Below, one piece after another: positions 1-10,789 of a stretch of 64,000 bases of DNA. The stretch comes from Citrobacter amalonaticus (GTDB taxonomy: Bacteria > Pseudomonadota > Gammaproteobacteria > Enterobacterales > Enterobacteriaceae), in the NCBI RefSeq assembly GCF_018252635.1, contig NZ_JAGTXM010000004.1:186001-250000 (forward strand). Reading direction: 5' to 3'. The notes beneath the pieces are model-generated. The model saw nothing but the letters and a program-made list of their open reading frames with translations, searched no databases and was not told where the DNA came from. The translations under genes and the position numbers were made by a program. The first letter of the stretch is position 1, and each line of letters starts with the position of its first letter.

Positions 1-1
1 T

Positions 2-718
2 CTGCTGGCCATTCACCTGTACGGATCTGCCGTTGAAGGTGGGTTAAAACCCCACAGCGATATTGATCTGCTGGTCACCGTGCGTGCGCCGCTGGCGACG
101 GTACAGCGGGAAGCGCTAATGCAGGAACTCCTGTCGGTGTCGGCCTGTCCTGGCACGTCGACGCGCTGGCGGGCGCTTGAAGTGACGGTGGTGGTGCATA
201 CCGATGTAGTGCCCTGGCGTTTTCCTCCCCAACGGGAAATGCAGTTTGGCGAATGGTTGCGCGAGGATATTCAGGCGGGGAAATATGAACCTGTGCAGCA
301 GGATAGCGATCTGACGATTTTATTGACTCAGGCGCGTAGCGCCAGTATTGCCTTATCCGGGGAGCGTGCGGACCGGCTTTTTGAGCCTGTGCCGGAAAAC
401 GACATTCGGGAGACGTTCCGTCAGACGCTGACGCTCTGGCAGGACAGTCGTGATTTGCACGGCGACGAGCGCAATATCATTTTGACACTGGCGCGCATCT
501 GGTACAGCGTGGCGACAGGCGGTTTTACCGCGAAAGACAGCGCGGCAGACTGGTTAATGCCTTATCTCCCGGAGGAACACGCTTCTCTTCTTGTGACCGC
601 ACGCCTCGACTATCTGGGGCAGGCAAGCGTTGACTGGGCAGAGGCCATGCCCGCCGTCTCGCGCTTTGTCGGCTATGCAAAAGCGAAAATAGCCGAACAG
701 TTATCGCTCGTGGATTAG
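2..718 (+). CDS. aadA: Aminoglycoside 3''-adenylyltransferase-like protein (AadA family), 5' end cut by the window
   Basis: The reading frame is open from base 2, so the start codon lies upstream of the window. The family transfers AMP from ATP to the 3'' hydroxyl of streptomycin and to spectinomycin. The visible part opens with the nucleotidyltransferase signature GSA followed by SDIDLLV, whose two Asp bind Mg. The catalytic Glu known from Salmonella AadA is kept in the context RALEVTVV. The C-terminal helical domain is complete to the TAG stop. It resembles the chromosomal Salmonella AadA more than integron cassettes, and no cassette attachment site or integrase is nearby, so it looks like a resident gene. 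It converges on minE and shares a terminator with it. Actual resistance is not shown by sequence. Confidence 0.85.
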   Translation: MLAIHLYGSAVEGGLKPHSDIDLLVTVRAPLATVQREALMQELLSVSACPGTSTRWRALEVTVVVHTDVVPWRFPPQREMQFGEWLREDIQAGKYEPVQQDSDLTILLTQARSASIALSGERADRLFEPVPENDIRETFRQTLTLWQDSRDLHGDERNIILTLARIWYSVATGGFTAKDSAADWLMPYLPEEHASLLVTARLDYLGQASVDWAEAMPAVSRFVGYAKAKIAEQLSLVD

Positions 719-771
719 TGGTGCCTGTTTTCAGGCACTATGATTGTTGCAACAGAAGAATGGCTGATAAT

Positions 772-799
772 AAAAAAGGCAGATCGCTCTGCCTTTTTT
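772..799. terminator. Bidirectional terminator between the aadA-like gene and minE
   Basis: Perfect inverted repeat: six A then GGCAGA, loop TCGC, TCTGCC then six T. It has a U-run on both strands and so can end both convergent transcripts. A second short hairpin, GTGCCTG / CAGGCAC (721-738), sits directly after the aadA-like stop codon. Confidence 0.85.
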
Positions 800-823
800 C
801 CAGGAATTATCGTAGTAAAGCGT

Positions 824-1090
824 TTATTTCAACTCTTCAGCTTCCGGCAATGTCACGTTAAGTTCAAGAATGGAAATATCGCCGTCCTTTTGCTCAAGTT
901 GAACGGTGACCATTTCCGGATCAATTTGTACATACTTACAAATGACCTCAAGAATATCTTTACGCAACTGCGGTAAATAATGCGGTTCGGCGTCGCTACG
1001 ACGACGCTCGGCAACGATAATCTGTAATCGCTCTTTCGCGATGTTCGCTGTACTCTTTTTCCGCGAGAGAAAAAAATCCAGTAATGCCAT
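824..1090 (-). CDS. minE: Cell division topological specificity factor MinE
   Basis: 88 residues, the normal MinE length. MinE binds membrane-attached MinD, stimulates its ATPase and drives the pole-to-pole oscillation that keeps the MinC inhibitor away from midcell. The N-terminal amphipathic membrane-targeting segment ([12 protein letters not shown]) and the MinD-contact helix that follows (residues about 13-31, [15 protein letters not shown]) are intact, then the C-terminal topological specificity domain. It is the last gene of minCDE, three bases after minD, which implies translational coupling. Terminated by the hairpin at 772-799. Confidence 0.97.
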   Translation of the reverse strand: MALLDFFLSRKKSTANIAKERLQIIVAERRRSDAEPHYLPQLRKDILEVICKYVQIDPEMVTVQLEQKDGDISILELNVTLPEAEELK

Positions 1091-1093
1091 AAC

Positions 1094-1906
1094 TTATCCT
1101 CCGAACAGGCGTTTGAGGAAACCTTTCTTCTCTTCGTCAATGAAGCGGAAAGGACGTTCTTCTCCCAACAGACGGTCTACCGTATCGGCATACGCTTTAC
1201 CTGCGTCTGCGTTGATGTCCAGAATGACCGGTTCGCCCTGGTTAGAGGCGCGCAGCACAGACTGATCTTCCGGGATAACTCCGACGAGTTTAATGCGCAG
1301 GATCTCCAGCACATCTTCCATACTGAGCATGTCGCCACGGTTAACACGGCCCGGGTTGTAGCGCGTCAACAGCAGATGTTCTTTAATCGGATCTTCACCG
1401 TTTTCGGCGCGGCGCGATTTAGATGCCAGAATACCCAGGATACGGTCAGAGTCGCGTACCGAGGAGACTTCCGGGTTAGTGGTAATAATCGCTTCGTCGG
1501 CGAAATAGAGCGCCATCAGCGCGCCGGTTTCGATTCCCGCAGGGGAGTCGCAGACGATAAACTCGAAATCCATTGCTTTCAGATCGTCGAGAACTTTTGC
1601 AACGCCTTCACGCGTTAATGCGTCTTTATCGCGCGTCTGAGAGGCCGGAAGAATAAAGAGATTCTCAGTGCGCTTGTCCTTGATGAGCGCCTGATTGAGC
1701 GACGCATCGCCCTGAATGACGTTGACGAAATCATAAACAACCCGACGCTCACACCCCATGATCAGATCGAGGTTACGCAGGCCGATATCAAAATCAATAA
1801 CGACAGTTTTCTTTCCCTTCTGGGCCAAACCAGTAGCGATGGCCGCGCTGGAGGTGGTTTTGCCAACGCCCCCTTTACCCGAAGTAACTACAATAATGCG
1901 TGCCAT
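1094..1906 (-). CDS. minD: Septum site-determining ATPase MinD
   Basis: 270 residues, full length. It is a ParA/MinD-type ATPase that dimerises on the inner membrane in the ATP state and recruits MinC and MinE. The deviant Walker A motif GKGGVGKTT (residues 10-18, with signature Lys11 and Lys16) is at the N terminus. The basic amphipathic membrane-targeting sequence (KKGFLKRLFGG) closes the protein. Middle gene of minCDE: 23 bases after the minC stop and 3 before minE. Nothing departs from the E. coli protein in architecture. Confidence 0.98.
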   Translation of the reverse strand: MARIIVVTSGKGGVGKTTSSAAIATGLAQKGKKTVVIDFDIGLRNLDLIMGCERRVVYDFVNVIQGDASLNQALIKDKRTENLFILPASQTRDKDALTREGVAKVLDDLKAMDFEFIVCDSPAGIETGALMALYFADEAIITTNPEVSSVRDSDRILGILASKSRRAENGEDPIKEHLLLTRYNPGRVNRGDMLSMEDVLEILRIKLVGVIPEDQSVLRASNQGEPVILDINADAGKAYADTVDRLLGEERPFRFIDEEKKGFLKRLFGG

Positions 1907-1929
1907 AGAAATTCCTTGTTAAAAAGGGA

Positions 1930-2637
1930 TCAATTCAACGGTTGAACTGTCAAAGCGTTATCTGCCAACTGTAGACGTGCCGCTTTGCCATAAAATTCTG
2001 CTGGGATTTTATCACTCAGCCAGTAAACACCTGCGATAGACACCAGTTCTGCCGTCAGATGGGTACAGAAAATTTGCGCTTCCCGGTCGCCACTTGCCCC
2101 TGCCAGCGCACGGCCTCTCATCATGCCATAGACATGAATATTGCCATCGGCGATAAGCTCAGCGCCAGCGCTGACGTGACTTGTAACAATCAGATCACAT
2201 TGTGGTGCATAAATGCGTTGACCGGAACGAACGGGTATATCAATAAATCGTGTTTTTGTGACGGGAGTAGCGTTTTGCTCTACAGCGGCGGGAGCAACGG
2301 GTTCTGCCGGAGCGGAACGCGCCACTTTCTCTTTACCTTCAGTGAGTAAAGGAAGACCCATTTGGTCGATTTCGGCTTTGAGCCGGGCATCTTTACAACC
2401 GCTGACGCCCACAATACGCAATCCCGTCGACGCCACCACCTTCTGCAACTGCGGCCAGTTTACCGGCGCGTCAAGGCTACTGACATTCACTACCACAGGA
2501 GCATGTTTTAAAAAAGCAGGAGCCTGAGCGATTTTGTCTTCTAACGCCTGACGAATAACCTCGGGTTCTGCTTCATGTAAATGAACCACTGATAAGGTGA
2601 AGCTACTGCCTTTAAGTTCGATGGGCGTGTTTGACAT
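1930..2637 (-). CDS. minC: Septum site-determining protein MinC
   Basis: 235 residues from the chosen ATG at 2637, which matches the E. coli N terminus [10 protein letters not shown]. An ATG 30 bases upstream is in frame but has no family support. MinC inhibits FtsZ polymerisation and is placed by MinD. The N-terminal FtsZ-inhibiting domain (about 1-105) and the C-terminal beta-helix MinD-binding domain (about 125-235, [15 protein letters not shown]) are joined by an Ala/Pro-rich linker a few residues longer than in E. coli (231 residues). First gene of the min operon, divergent from ycgL. Confidence 0.96.
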   Translation of the reverse strand: MSNTPIELKGSSFTLSVVHLHEAEPEVIRQALEDKIAQAPAFLKHAPVVVNVSSLDAPVNWPQLQKVVASTGLRIVGVSGCKDARLKAEIDQMGLPLLTEGKEKVARSAPAEPVAPAAVEQNATPVTKTRFIDIPVRSGQRIYAPQCDLIVTSHVSAGAELIADGNIHVYGMMRGRALAGASGDREAQIFCTHLTAELVSIAGVYWLSDKIPAEFYGKAARLQLADNALTVQPLN

Positions 2638-2763
2638 CCTGGCCTTACTCAATTTGCTATTTATCATCCCCGATGTGGAGTGATATTCCGAAGTCCAGAA
2701 GGCATGTTATAGTCACTATTATATTGAGGCAAGTCGCCATCCGTTTAATTCAGAGTAAAATGT

Positions 2764-3057
2764 ATGTTTTGTGTGATCTACAGAAGTGCTAAGCGTGACC
2801 AGACCTATTTGTATGTCGAAAAAAAAGACGATTTCTCACGTGTGCCTGAAGAACTGATGAAAGGATTTGGTCAACCACAGTTGGCAATGATATTGCCATT
2901 AGATGGCAGCAAAAAGTTAGTCAACGCCTCGCTGGATAAAGTAAAACAAGCCTTAACGGAACAAGGATATTATTTACAACTGCCTCCGCCTCCAGAAGAT
3001 TTATTGAAACAACATCGTTTCAACGCCTCACAAAACAATCCAGAAACCGATAAATAA
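2764..3057 (+). CDS. ycgL: YcgL family protein
   Basis: 97 residues, near-identical to the core of E. coli YcgL (MFCVIYRS, then the [16 protein letters not shown] block). The family is a small cytoplasmic alpha/beta protein of unknown biochemical role, common beside minC in gammaproteobacteria. The E. coli entry has an 11-residue N-terminal extension that is not needed here. Divergent from minC with a 126-base shared upstream region; followed by ycgM. Confidence 0.93.
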   Translation: MFCVIYRSAKRDQTYLYVEKKDDFSRVPEELMKGFGQPQLAMILPLDGSKKLVNASLDKVKQALTEQGYYLQLPPPPEDLLKQHRFNASQNNPETDK

Positions 3058-3124
3058 ACGGTACCGGCGTCATGCCTGTCGGTGCCATTCCTGAAGTCAA
3101 CGCTGACAAATTAGGGGAAAATGA

Positions 3125-3784
3125 ATGTATCAACATCATAACTGGCAGGGTGCGCTGCTTGACTACCCGGTAAGCAAAGTGGTGTGCGTGGGCAGCAACT
3201 ACGCCAATCACATTAAGGAAATGGGTAGCGTCACGCCGGATGAACCGGTGCTGTTTATCAAGCCGGAAACCGCTCTGTGCGATTTGCGCCAGCCACTGGT
3301 CATTCCGACGGATATGGGGTCGGTGCACCATGAAGTCGAACTGGCGGTATTAATCGGCGCGACGCTGCGTCAGGCGACTGAAGAGCATGTTCGTAAGGCG
3401 ATCGCCGGATATGGCGTCGCACTCGATCTGACGCTACGTGACGTTCAGGGCAAAATGAAGAAGGCCGGACAGCCCTGGGAGAAGGCAAAAGGGTTCGATA
3501 ACGCCTGCCCGTTGTCCGGCTTCATTCCGGCTGCGGAATTTAATGGCGATCCGCAGGCGACGCCGCTGGGTCTGACGGTCAATGGCGAGGTTCGCCAGCA
3601 GGGTACAACGGCAGATATGATCCACAAAATCGTCCCCTTAATCGCCTATATGAGCAAATTCTTTACTCTCAAAGCCGGTGATGTTGTGCTGACCGGCACC
3701 CCGGAAGGCGTCGGACCGCTTGCCAGCGGCGACGAGCTGGTGGTCAATTTTAACGGCCACTCCCTGACGACCCGCGTTCTGTAA
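3125..3784 (+). CDS. ycgM: Fumarylacetoacetate hydrolase family protein YcgM
   Basis: 219 residues, a single FAH-fold domain. The family cleaves C-C bonds in acylpyruvates or decarboxylates oxaloacetate with a divalent metal; the physiological substrate of YcgM is not settled. Seen here: the metal-site segment [10 protein letters not shown], the [10 protein letters not shown] segment, and the C-terminal [15 protein letters not shown] motif. The start at 3125 has the purine-rich sequence AGGGGAAA just upstream; an overlapping ATG at 3121 is in another frame. Downstream is ycgN, so ycgLMN may be one transcript. Confidence 0.93.
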   Translation: MYQHHNWQGALLDYPVSKVVCVGSNYANHIKEMGSVTPDEPVLFIKPETALCDLRQPLVIPTDMGSVHHEVELAVLIGATLRQATEEHVRKAIAGYGVALDLTLRDVQGKMKKAGQPWEKAKGFDNACPLSGFIPAAEFNGDPQATPLGLTVNGEVRQQGTTADMIHKIVPLIAYMSKFFTLKAGDVVLTGTPEGVGPLASGDELVVNFNGHSLTTRVL

Positions 3785-3861
3785 CGCCGATTTGCCGCCT
3801 TTTCAGGCGGCAAAACTTGCATCAGCGTGCCAGACTGGTTATAAGGTGCAGCTTTATAGCA

Positions 3862-4323
3862 ATGGCGGATACCCTGATGAGCGATATACCTTTCTGGCAA
3901 CGTAAAACTCTCGATGAAATGACTGATGCCGAATGGGAGTCGTTATGTGATGGCTGCGGTCAGTGCTGTCTGCATAAGCTGATGGACGAAGATACCGACG
4001 AGATCTATTTCACCAACGTCGCCTGTCGTCAGCTCAATATCAAAACCTGCCAGTGCCGCAATTACGAACGTCGGTTCGAGTACGAGCCTGACTGTATCAA
4101 GTTAACGCGTGACAACCTGCCTACTTTTGAATGGTTGCCGATGACCTGCGCCTATCGTCTGCTGGCGGAAGGGAAAGGGCTGCCGGAATGGCACCCGTTA
4201 CTGACGGGGTCGAAAGCGGCAATGCACGGTGAGCGAATTTCAGTGCGCCACATTGCGGTCAGAGAGTCAGAAGTGCATGACTGGCAGGACCATATTCTCA
4301 ACAAACCGTCATGGGCGGACTGA
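3862..4323 (+). CDS. ycgN: YcgN, UPF0260 Cys-rich protein
   Basis: 153 residues from ATG 3862, the length of E. coli YcgN; the open frame extends upstream without family support. It carries the CxxCxxCC signature (Cys29, 32, 35, 36, CDGCGQCC) and later Cys residues (CQC, DC, TC) of the putative zinc/iron-chelating domain family. No enzymatic activity is established. It follows ycgM by about 80 bases and converges on dsbB, with a terminator between them. Confidence 0.92.
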   Translation: MADTLMSDIPFWQRKTLDEMTDAEWESLCDGCGQCCLHKLMDEDTDEIYFTNVACRQLNIKTCQCRNYERRFEYEPDCIKLTRDNLPTFEWLPMTCAYRLLAEGKGLPEWHPLLTGSKAAMHGERISVRHIAVRESEVHDWQDHILNKPSWAD

Positions 4324-4387
4324 GCCGCTTGCTCTGATTTCAGGTGTTACGCTTTTTTGCCTCTTCGTTTCTGCAATGACGTTAAGG

Positions 4388-4415
4388 CAAAAAAAACGCT
4401 CCCGGCCGGGAGCGT
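4388..4415 (-). terminator. dsbB terminator
   Basis: Perfect palindrome ACGCTCCCGG / CCGGGAGCGT at 4396-4415, followed on the minus strand by a run of eight T. It lies six bases past the dsbB stop codon. Confidence 0.9.
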
Positions 4416-4421
4416 CTGAGA

Positions 4422-4952
4422 TTAACGACCGAACAGATCGCGTCTTTTCGGTTTAAGCGGCTGGACAAGCAGGACCAGAACCGCGATGACCAGATAGGCC
4501 GCAAAAATGCCCAGTAACCATTGTGGCATTTCCAACGATAAAAATTCCCACTGACGCTCAGCGCAATCCCCGGAGGCGACAAACACCTGCGGCAACCACT
4601 TATCCAACGGCAACCAACTGGGGAAGCGAGCCATGAAATCACAGGTCATGAACGGAGAAGGGTGTAACTGGATCATGGTATGTTCCCAGGCCAATTGCAC
4701 ACCACGCCAGGCACTGTAGATCCAGATAATCAGCGCTACAAAGCGTAAGGGGGTTTTAGGCGCAATAGCCCCGACCAGTCCGGCCCCCATAATGCCAAAC
4801 AGTGCGCAGCGCTCATAGATGCACAGCACACATGGCTTAAGCAGCATAACATGCTGAAACCACAGCGCGACCAGTTCAAGCGCCAGGGCAGTAAAAGCCA
4901 TCAATAACCAGGCGCCCCGACCCCGTGAGCACTGGTTTAAATATCGCAACAT
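4422..4952 (-). CDS. dsbB: Disulfide bond formation protein DsbB
   Basis: 176 residues from ATG 4952 (family start MLRYLNQCS; the open frame runs 35 codons further upstream without similarity). DsbB is an inner-membrane protein that reoxidises periplasmic DsbA and passes electrons to ubiquinone or menaquinone. Four membrane segments are apparent. Both redox pairs are present at the E. coli positions: Cys41/Cys44 (CVLC) and Cys104/Cys130. Arg48, near the quinone site, is kept (YERC). Transcribed away from nhaB, with its own terminator. Confidence 0.97.
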   Translation of the reverse strand: MLRYLNQCSRGRGAWLLMAFTALALELVALWFQHVMLLKPCVLCIYERCALFGIMGAGLVGAIAPKTPLRFVALIIWIYSAWRGVQLAWEHTMIQLHPSPFMTCDFMARFPSWLPLDKWLPQVFVASGDCAERQWEFLSLEMPQWLLGIFAAYLVIAVLVLLVQPLKPKRRDLFGR

Positions 4953-5057
4953 AATAATTTCCCTGCAACATGCGTAGACACGGCAGTGTAAACCAATTCG
5001 ATCACAGCGCCACCAGGAGAAACTTAAATATTGTGTAATCGGATAAAAATCATGCAA

Positions 5058-5086
5058 AAAGGCAAACCGGGCAGTGAAATGCCCGG
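5058..5086 (-). terminator. nhaB terminator
   Basis: Stem CCGGGCA / TGCCCGG at 5067-5086, with T-rich sequence on its minus-strand 3' side (5058-5066). It begins eight bases after the nhaB stop. Confidence 0.75.
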
Positions 5087-5093
5087 TAAGTTG

Positions 5094-6638
5094 TTATGAA
5101 AGTGTAGCTAACCAGCCGGTTTGCGTCATCCATTCGGTCATCGGCGTCAGGGTAAACTCAACGCACAGCAGACCGACCAGCGTCAGCACGATGGTATATG
5201 GCAGCGCCATCCAGACCATCCGACCATAGGAAAGGCGAATCAGCGGTGCCAACGCGGAGGTGAGCAGGAACAGGAACGCTGCCTGACCGTTTGGCGTCGC
5301 CACGGACGGCAGGTTAGTCCCGGTGTTGATCGCCACCGCTAACAGTTCGTACTGTTGCAGCGAGATGGCGCCGTTTTCCATGGCCGCTTTGGCTTCGTTA
5401 ATGTAGATCGTACCAACGAAGACATTATCGGAGATCGACGAGAGCAGGCCGTTGAAGAGATAGAACAGCGTCAGTTGCGCGTGCTCTGAGGCCTGCAACA
5501 CATACTGGATAATCGGGGAGAAGAGTTGCTGATCGATGATCACTGCCACAATCGAGAAAAAGACCGTCAACAACGCGGTGAAAGGCAGGGACTCGGTGAA
5601 CGCCTTGCCAATAGCATGCTCATCGGTCACGCCGGTCAGTGAGGTGGCGAAGATAATGACGGACAGGCCGATCAGTCCCACTTCCGCGAGATGCAGCGCC
5701 AGGGCGATAACCAGCCAGACGCCGATAATGGCCTGAACGATCAGCTTTAATCGATCCTGACGATTGCGCTGCTGGCGGCTTTGATCGTCAAACTGCTGCA
5801 ATATGTCACGCACTTTCTCCGGCAGCGTTTCACCATAGCCAAACCAGCGCAGCTTCTCAACCAGCACGCAGGTAAGCAGGCCGCAAATCAGTACCGGAAC
5901 CGTGACCGGTGACATCCGCAGAAAGAAGTCACCAAAATGCCAGCCAGCGGCTTTGGCGATAATCAGGTTCTGCGGTTCACCCACCATCGTCATTACGCCG
6001 CCCAACGCGGTTCCCACCCCGGCATGCATCATCAGGCTGCGCAGGAATCCACGGAATTGTTCGAGTACCGCTTTGTAGTGCTGATCGATATGGCTGTCGT
6101 CAAGAATGTCATGATCGTCACTACGGGAAGAGGCCACGCGGTGATAGATACCATAGAACCCGACAGCGACGCTGATGACTACCGCCACCACGGTCAGCGC
6201 ATCAAGGAAGGCGGAAAGGAAGGCCGCCGCGATACAAAATGCGAGTGACAACAGCGTCTTGGAGCGAATGCTCAGCAGCAGACGAGTGAAAATAAACAGC
6301 AGCAACTGCTTCATAAAATAGATGCCAGCAACCATGAACATCAACAGCAGCAAGACTTCCAGATTGTTTGCCACCTCCTCGCGAACATGCGCGGCGCTGG
6401 TCATCCCAATCATAACCGCTTCAATGGCCAACAAACCGCCCGGCAGCAGAGGGTAACACTTCAGGGCCATCGCCAGCGTGAAAATGAATTCCGCCACCAG
6501 CAACCAGCCCGCAATAAATGGGTTGATGATGAAAATCAGTGGATTCACTATCAGGAAGGTCAGTAGTGCAAGCTTGTACCAGTCTGGCGACTGGCCTAAA
6601 AAGTTACGCCAGAACGCGCGGCCCCATGAGAGTTCCAT
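5094..6638 (-). CDS. nhaB: Na+/H+ antiporter NhaB
   Basis: 514 residues from ATG 6638 ([16 protein letters not shown], as in E. coli). The 17 upstream in-frame codons are not part of the family. It is an inner-membrane electrogenic Na+/H+ exchanger with about a dozen hydrophobic segments and the family blocks [21 protein letters not shown] and [14 protein letters not shown] near the C-terminal third. Divergent from fadR across 222 bases, as in E. coli, where nhaB and fadR are neighbours. Confidence 0.97.
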   Translation of the reverse strand: MELSWGRAFWRNFLGQSPDWYKLALLTFLIVNPLIFIINPFIAGWLLVAEFIFTLAMALKCYPLLPGGLLAIEAVMIGMTSAAHVREEVANNLEVLLLLMFMVAGIYFMKQLLLFIFTRLLLSIRSKTLLSLAFCIAAAFLSAFLDALTVVAVVISVAVGFYGIYHRVASSRSDDHDILDDSHIDQHYKAVLEQFRGFLRSLMMHAGVGTALGGVMTMVGEPQNLIIAKAAGWHFGDFFLRMSPVTVPVLICGLLTCVLVEKLRWFGYGETLPEKVRDILQQFDDQSRQQRNRQDRLKLIVQAIIGVWLVIALALHLAEVGLIGLSVIIFATSLTGVTDEHAIGKAFTESLPFTALLTVFFSIVAVIIDQQLFSPIIQYVLQASEHAQLTLFYLFNGLLSSISDNVFVGTIYINEAKAAMENGAISLQQYELLAVAINTGTNLPSVATPNGQAAFLFLLTSALAPLIRLSYGRMVWMALPYTIVLTLVGLLCVEFTLTPMTEWMTQTGWLATLS

Positions 6639-6860
6639 TATGGTTTCCCTTACCTTATTTATTGAAATGATGTTTTTATGGTTAGCCACAAAGAGTAACG
6701 GTCAGCCGGAAAGCAGGCAAGCCTTTAACCCCCGACCGCCCGTGTTATCAAGAAAATGAAGCCTTGATCCCCTTTTTCTTCGTCGTGTCTGCTATCGGGC
6801 GTGTAACCCGTCTGGTATGATGAGTGTAACTATGTTTTGCTGTGTAATGGAAATCTCACT

Positions 6861-7580
6861 ATGGTCATTAAGGCGCAGAGCCCGGCGGGTTTCGCGGAAG
6901 AGTACATCATTGAAAGCATCTGGAATAACCGCTTCCCACCTGGTACTATTTTGCCTGCAGAACGAGAACTCTCAGAACTTATCGGGGTGACTCGTACCAC
7001 TTTACGTGAAGTACTGCAGCGTCTGGCGCGAGACGGTTGGTTGACCATTCAGCATGGTAAACCGACGAAGGTGAATAATTTCTGGGAAACCTCCGGACTG
7101 AATATTCTTGAAACGCTGGCGCGTCTCGATCACGAAAGTGTCCCGCAGTTGATCGACAATCTGCTGTCGGTCCGGACCAACATCTCCACTATCTTCATTC
7201 GCACCGCGTTTCGTCAGCATCCTGACAAAGCGCAGGAAGTGCTGGCGACCGCGCAGGAAGTGGCCGATCACGCCGACGCGTTTGCCGATCTCGATTACAA
7301 CATTTTCCGTGGTCTGGCATTTGCCTCCGGCAACCCGATTTATGGCCTGATCCTGAACGGTATGAAAGGGCTGTATACCCGCATTGGTCGTCACTATTTT
7401 GCCAATCCGGAAGCACGCAGCCTGGCGCTCGGTTTCTATCATAAGCTGTCGCAGCTGTGCCTGCAGGGTGCGCATGACCAGGTGTACGAAACGGTGCGTC
7501 GTTATGGTCATGACAGTGGCGAAATCTGGCACCGGATGCAGAAAAACCTGCCTGGCGATTTAGCCATTCAGGGCCGCTAA
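6861..7580 (+). CDS. fadR: Fatty acid metabolism regulator FadR
   Basis: 239 residues from ATG 6861, exactly the E. coli length; eight upstream codons are excluded. It is a GntR-family regulator that represses fad beta-oxidation genes and activates fabA/fabB, and is released from DNA by long-chain acyl-CoA. The winged helix is at about residues 7-75 ([20 protein letters not shown], then the wing [14 protein letters not shown]). The C-terminal acyl-CoA-binding helical domain is complete. It converges on ycgB, with a shared hairpin 6 bases past the stop. Confidence 0.97.
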   Translation: MVIKAQSPAGFAEEYIIESIWNNRFPPGTILPAERELSELIGVTRTTLREVLQRLARDGWLTIQHGKPTKVNNFWETSGLNILETLARLDHESVPQLIDNLLSVRTNISTIFIRTAFRQHPDKAQEVLATAQEVADHADAFADLDYNIFRGLAFASGNPIYGLILNGMKGLYTRIGRHYFANPEARSLALGFYHKLSQLCLQGAHDQVYETVRRYGHDSGEIWHRMQKNLPGDLAIQGR

Positions 7581-7585
7581 AAACG

Positions 7586-7614
7586 AACCCCCTCACGAAG
7601 AAGAGGGGGTTTTT
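7586..7614. terminator. Terminator shared by fadR and ycgB
   Basis: Stem AACCCCCTC / GAGGGGGTT with a T-rich tail on the plus strand. On the minus strand the hairpin lies just past the ycgB stop and is followed by CG then a T-run. Only 37 bases separate the two stop codons. Confidence 0.88.
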
Positions 7615-7617
7615 GTT

Positions 7618-9150
7618 TTACAGGCTGTTCATCCTGGGGGGACAGCGCTCCAGTAGTTCGACGCTTCCGTCCTCGTTTTGCTGTTCCAGCATCACATCAA
7701 ATCCCCACAGCCGATGCACATGCTTGAGCACCTCTTTGCGGCCTTTATCCAGCGGCGCGCGATTATGCGGAATATAGCGCAGAGTGAGGGAGCGATCGCC
7801 CCGCAGATCCACATTCCAGACCTGAATATTCGGTTCAACGTTGCTCAGATTATATTGTGACGAAAGGCGGTTGCGGATTTCGCGGTAGCCTTCTTCGTTA
7901 TGGATGGCAGAGATCTCCAGATAGTTATGTCGGTCATCATCCAGCACCGTAAAGAGGCGAAAATCGCGCATTACCTTCGGTGACAGGAACTGGCTGATGA
8001 AGCTCTCATCTTTGAAATCGCGCATGGCAAAATGCAGCGTTTCCAGCCAGTCGGAACCGGCGATATCCGGGAACCAGTATTTATCTTCTTCCGTTGGCGA
8101 CTGGCAGATGCGCTTGATGTCCTGGAACATGGCGAACCCCAGCGCGTAAGGGTTTATGCCGCTGTACCACGGGCTGTTATAAGGCGGCTGGAACACCACG
8201 TTGGTATGACTGTGTAAAAACTCCAGCATAAAACGTTCGGTGACTTTCCCCTCGTCATATAGGTGGTTCAGAATGGTGTAATGCCAGAACGTGGCCCAGC
8301 CTTCGTTCATCACCTGCGTCTGTTTTTGCGGATAAAAATACTGGCTGACTTTGCGTACAATGCGCAGGATCTCGCGCTGCCAGGACTCCAGCAGCGGGGC
8401 ATTTTTTTCCATAAAGTAGAGCAGGTTCTCCTGCGGTTCTGAGGGGTAACGCCGCGCTTCGGCAATCGTCTTCTCTTCCTCTTTCTTCGGCAGGGTTCGC
8501 CACAGCATGTTTACCTGGCTTTGCAGATACTCTTCACGGCTCTGCTGGCGGGCTTTCTCCTCCTGAAGGGAGATTTTCTGCGGGCGTTTATAGCGGTCAA
8601 CGCCGTAGTTCATTAGCGCGTGGCAAGAGTCGAGCAATCGCTCAACCTCGTCTACGCCGTATCGCTCTTCGCACTGGGTAATGTAATTACGCGCAAAGAT
8701 CAGGTAATCGACAATGGAACTGGCATCGGTCCAACTGCGGAACAGATAGTTATTTTTGAAGAAGGAGTTATGTCCATAACAGGCGTGCGCCATCACCAAC
8801 GCCTGCATAGTAATGGTGTTCTCCTCCATCAGGTATGCGATACACGGGTTGGAGTTGATCACAATCTCATAGGCCAGTCCTTGCTGACCGTGCTTATACA
8901 GTCGTTCGGTCTCGATAAATTTTTTGCCAAACGACCAGTGAGGATAGTTAATCGGCATCCCGACGCTGGAGTAAGCATCCATCATCTGCTCGGAGGTGAT
9001 GACTTCAATCTGGTGCGGGTAGGTATCCAGTCTGTAGAGTTTCGCCACCCGGTCTATTTCTGCCAGATAGACATCCAGCAGATCAAACGTCCAGTCGGGT
9101 CCATCGCTCAAGCGTGTGGTGTCCTTGTTCATGGAATCAATCGTAGCCAT
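7618..9150 (-). CDS. ycgB: SpoVR family protein YcgB
   Basis: 510 residues from ATG 9150 (MATIDSMNKDTTRLSDGPDW), the E. coli length; 14 further in-frame codons upstream are left out. SpoVR proteins are cytoplasmic, of unknown mechanism, and usually belong to a general-stress operon with yeaG/yeaH; here, as in E. coli, the gene stands apart. Seen: the family blocks MAHACYGHNSFFKNNYLF and MNEGWATFWHYTIL (an HxxxxH/E-rich pattern suggestive of metal binding). The E. coli gene belongs to the RpoS regulon, and a matching -10 element lies upstream. Confidence 0.95.
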   Translation of the reverse strand: MATIDSMNKDTTRLSDGPDWTFDLLDVYLAEIDRVAKLYRLDTYPHQIEVITSEQMMDAYSSVGMPINYPHWSFGKKFIETERLYKHGQQGLAYEIVINSNPCIAYLMEENTITMQALVMAHACYGHNSFFKNNYLFRSWTDASSIVDYLIFARNYITQCEERYGVDEVERLLDSCHALMNYGVDRYKRPQKISLQEEKARQQSREEYLQSQVNMLWRTLPKKEEEKTIAEARRYPSEPQENLLYFMEKNAPLLESWQREILRIVRKVSQYFYPQKQTQVMNEGWATFWHYTILNHLYDEGKVTERFMLEFLHSHTNVVFQPPYNSPWYSGINPYALGFAMFQDIKRICQSPTEEDKYWFPDIAGSDWLETLHFAMRDFKDESFISQFLSPKVMRDFRLFTVLDDDRHNYLEISAIHNEEGYREIRNRLSSQYNLSNVEPNIQVWNVDLRGDRSLTLRYIPHNRAPLDKGRKEVLKHVHRLWGFDVMLEQQNEDGSVELLERCPPRMNSL

Positions 9151-9200
9151 TCGCGCACCCTCATTGTTGGCGGCACTCTCTGTGTGGAGCACCTCATTTC

Positions 9201-9208
9201 AAGCATAG
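9201..9208 (-). promoter_or_regulatory. Candidate sigma-S type -10 element of ycgB
   Basis: On the minus strand this reads CTATGCTT, one base from the sigma-S-preferred CTATACTT, about 50 bases upstream of the ycgB ATG. Motif reading only. Confidence 0.35.
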
Positions 9209-9368
9209 AACACCCGGTTAAAAACCGTGTCAGCGAAGAAATATTTTCTTTGCGATTTCCGCTGGTCGACTCGCCAGATTGCAGGGTGGTTGCGATATTT
9301 TATGCTGGATAAAAATAGCCCGCAGCAGGAGATGCCAAAGCAAACGGCTCACTGTGCTGCCTGCTATA

Positions 9369-9384
9369 TGTGAGATGTGTCACC
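9369..9384 (+). promoter_or_regulatory. Candidate CRP site upstream of dadAX
   Basis: TGTGA-GATGTG-TCACC matches the CRP consensus TGTGA-N6-TCACA in nine of ten positions. It lies about 95 bases before the dadA ATG, in the 328-base ycgB-dadA intergenic region. The E. coli dad operon is known to be regulated by cAMP-CRP and Lrp. Individual Lrp sites cannot be placed by eye. The rest of this gap (9209-9368 and 9385-9478) is AT-rich and holds no gene that I recognise. Confidence 0.7.
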
Positions 9385-9436
9385 ATAAAAAAGCCATATG
9401 TTGAATAATATTTTCATCTGAGTTATCAAGATGTAA

Positions 9437-10777
<1,341 letters not shown>

Positions 10778-10789
10778 GAAGGATGCGAA

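Noticed and set aside
740-976. Small plus-strand frame overlapping minE
   Set aside because: It runs across the terminator and antisense to minE with no family signal.
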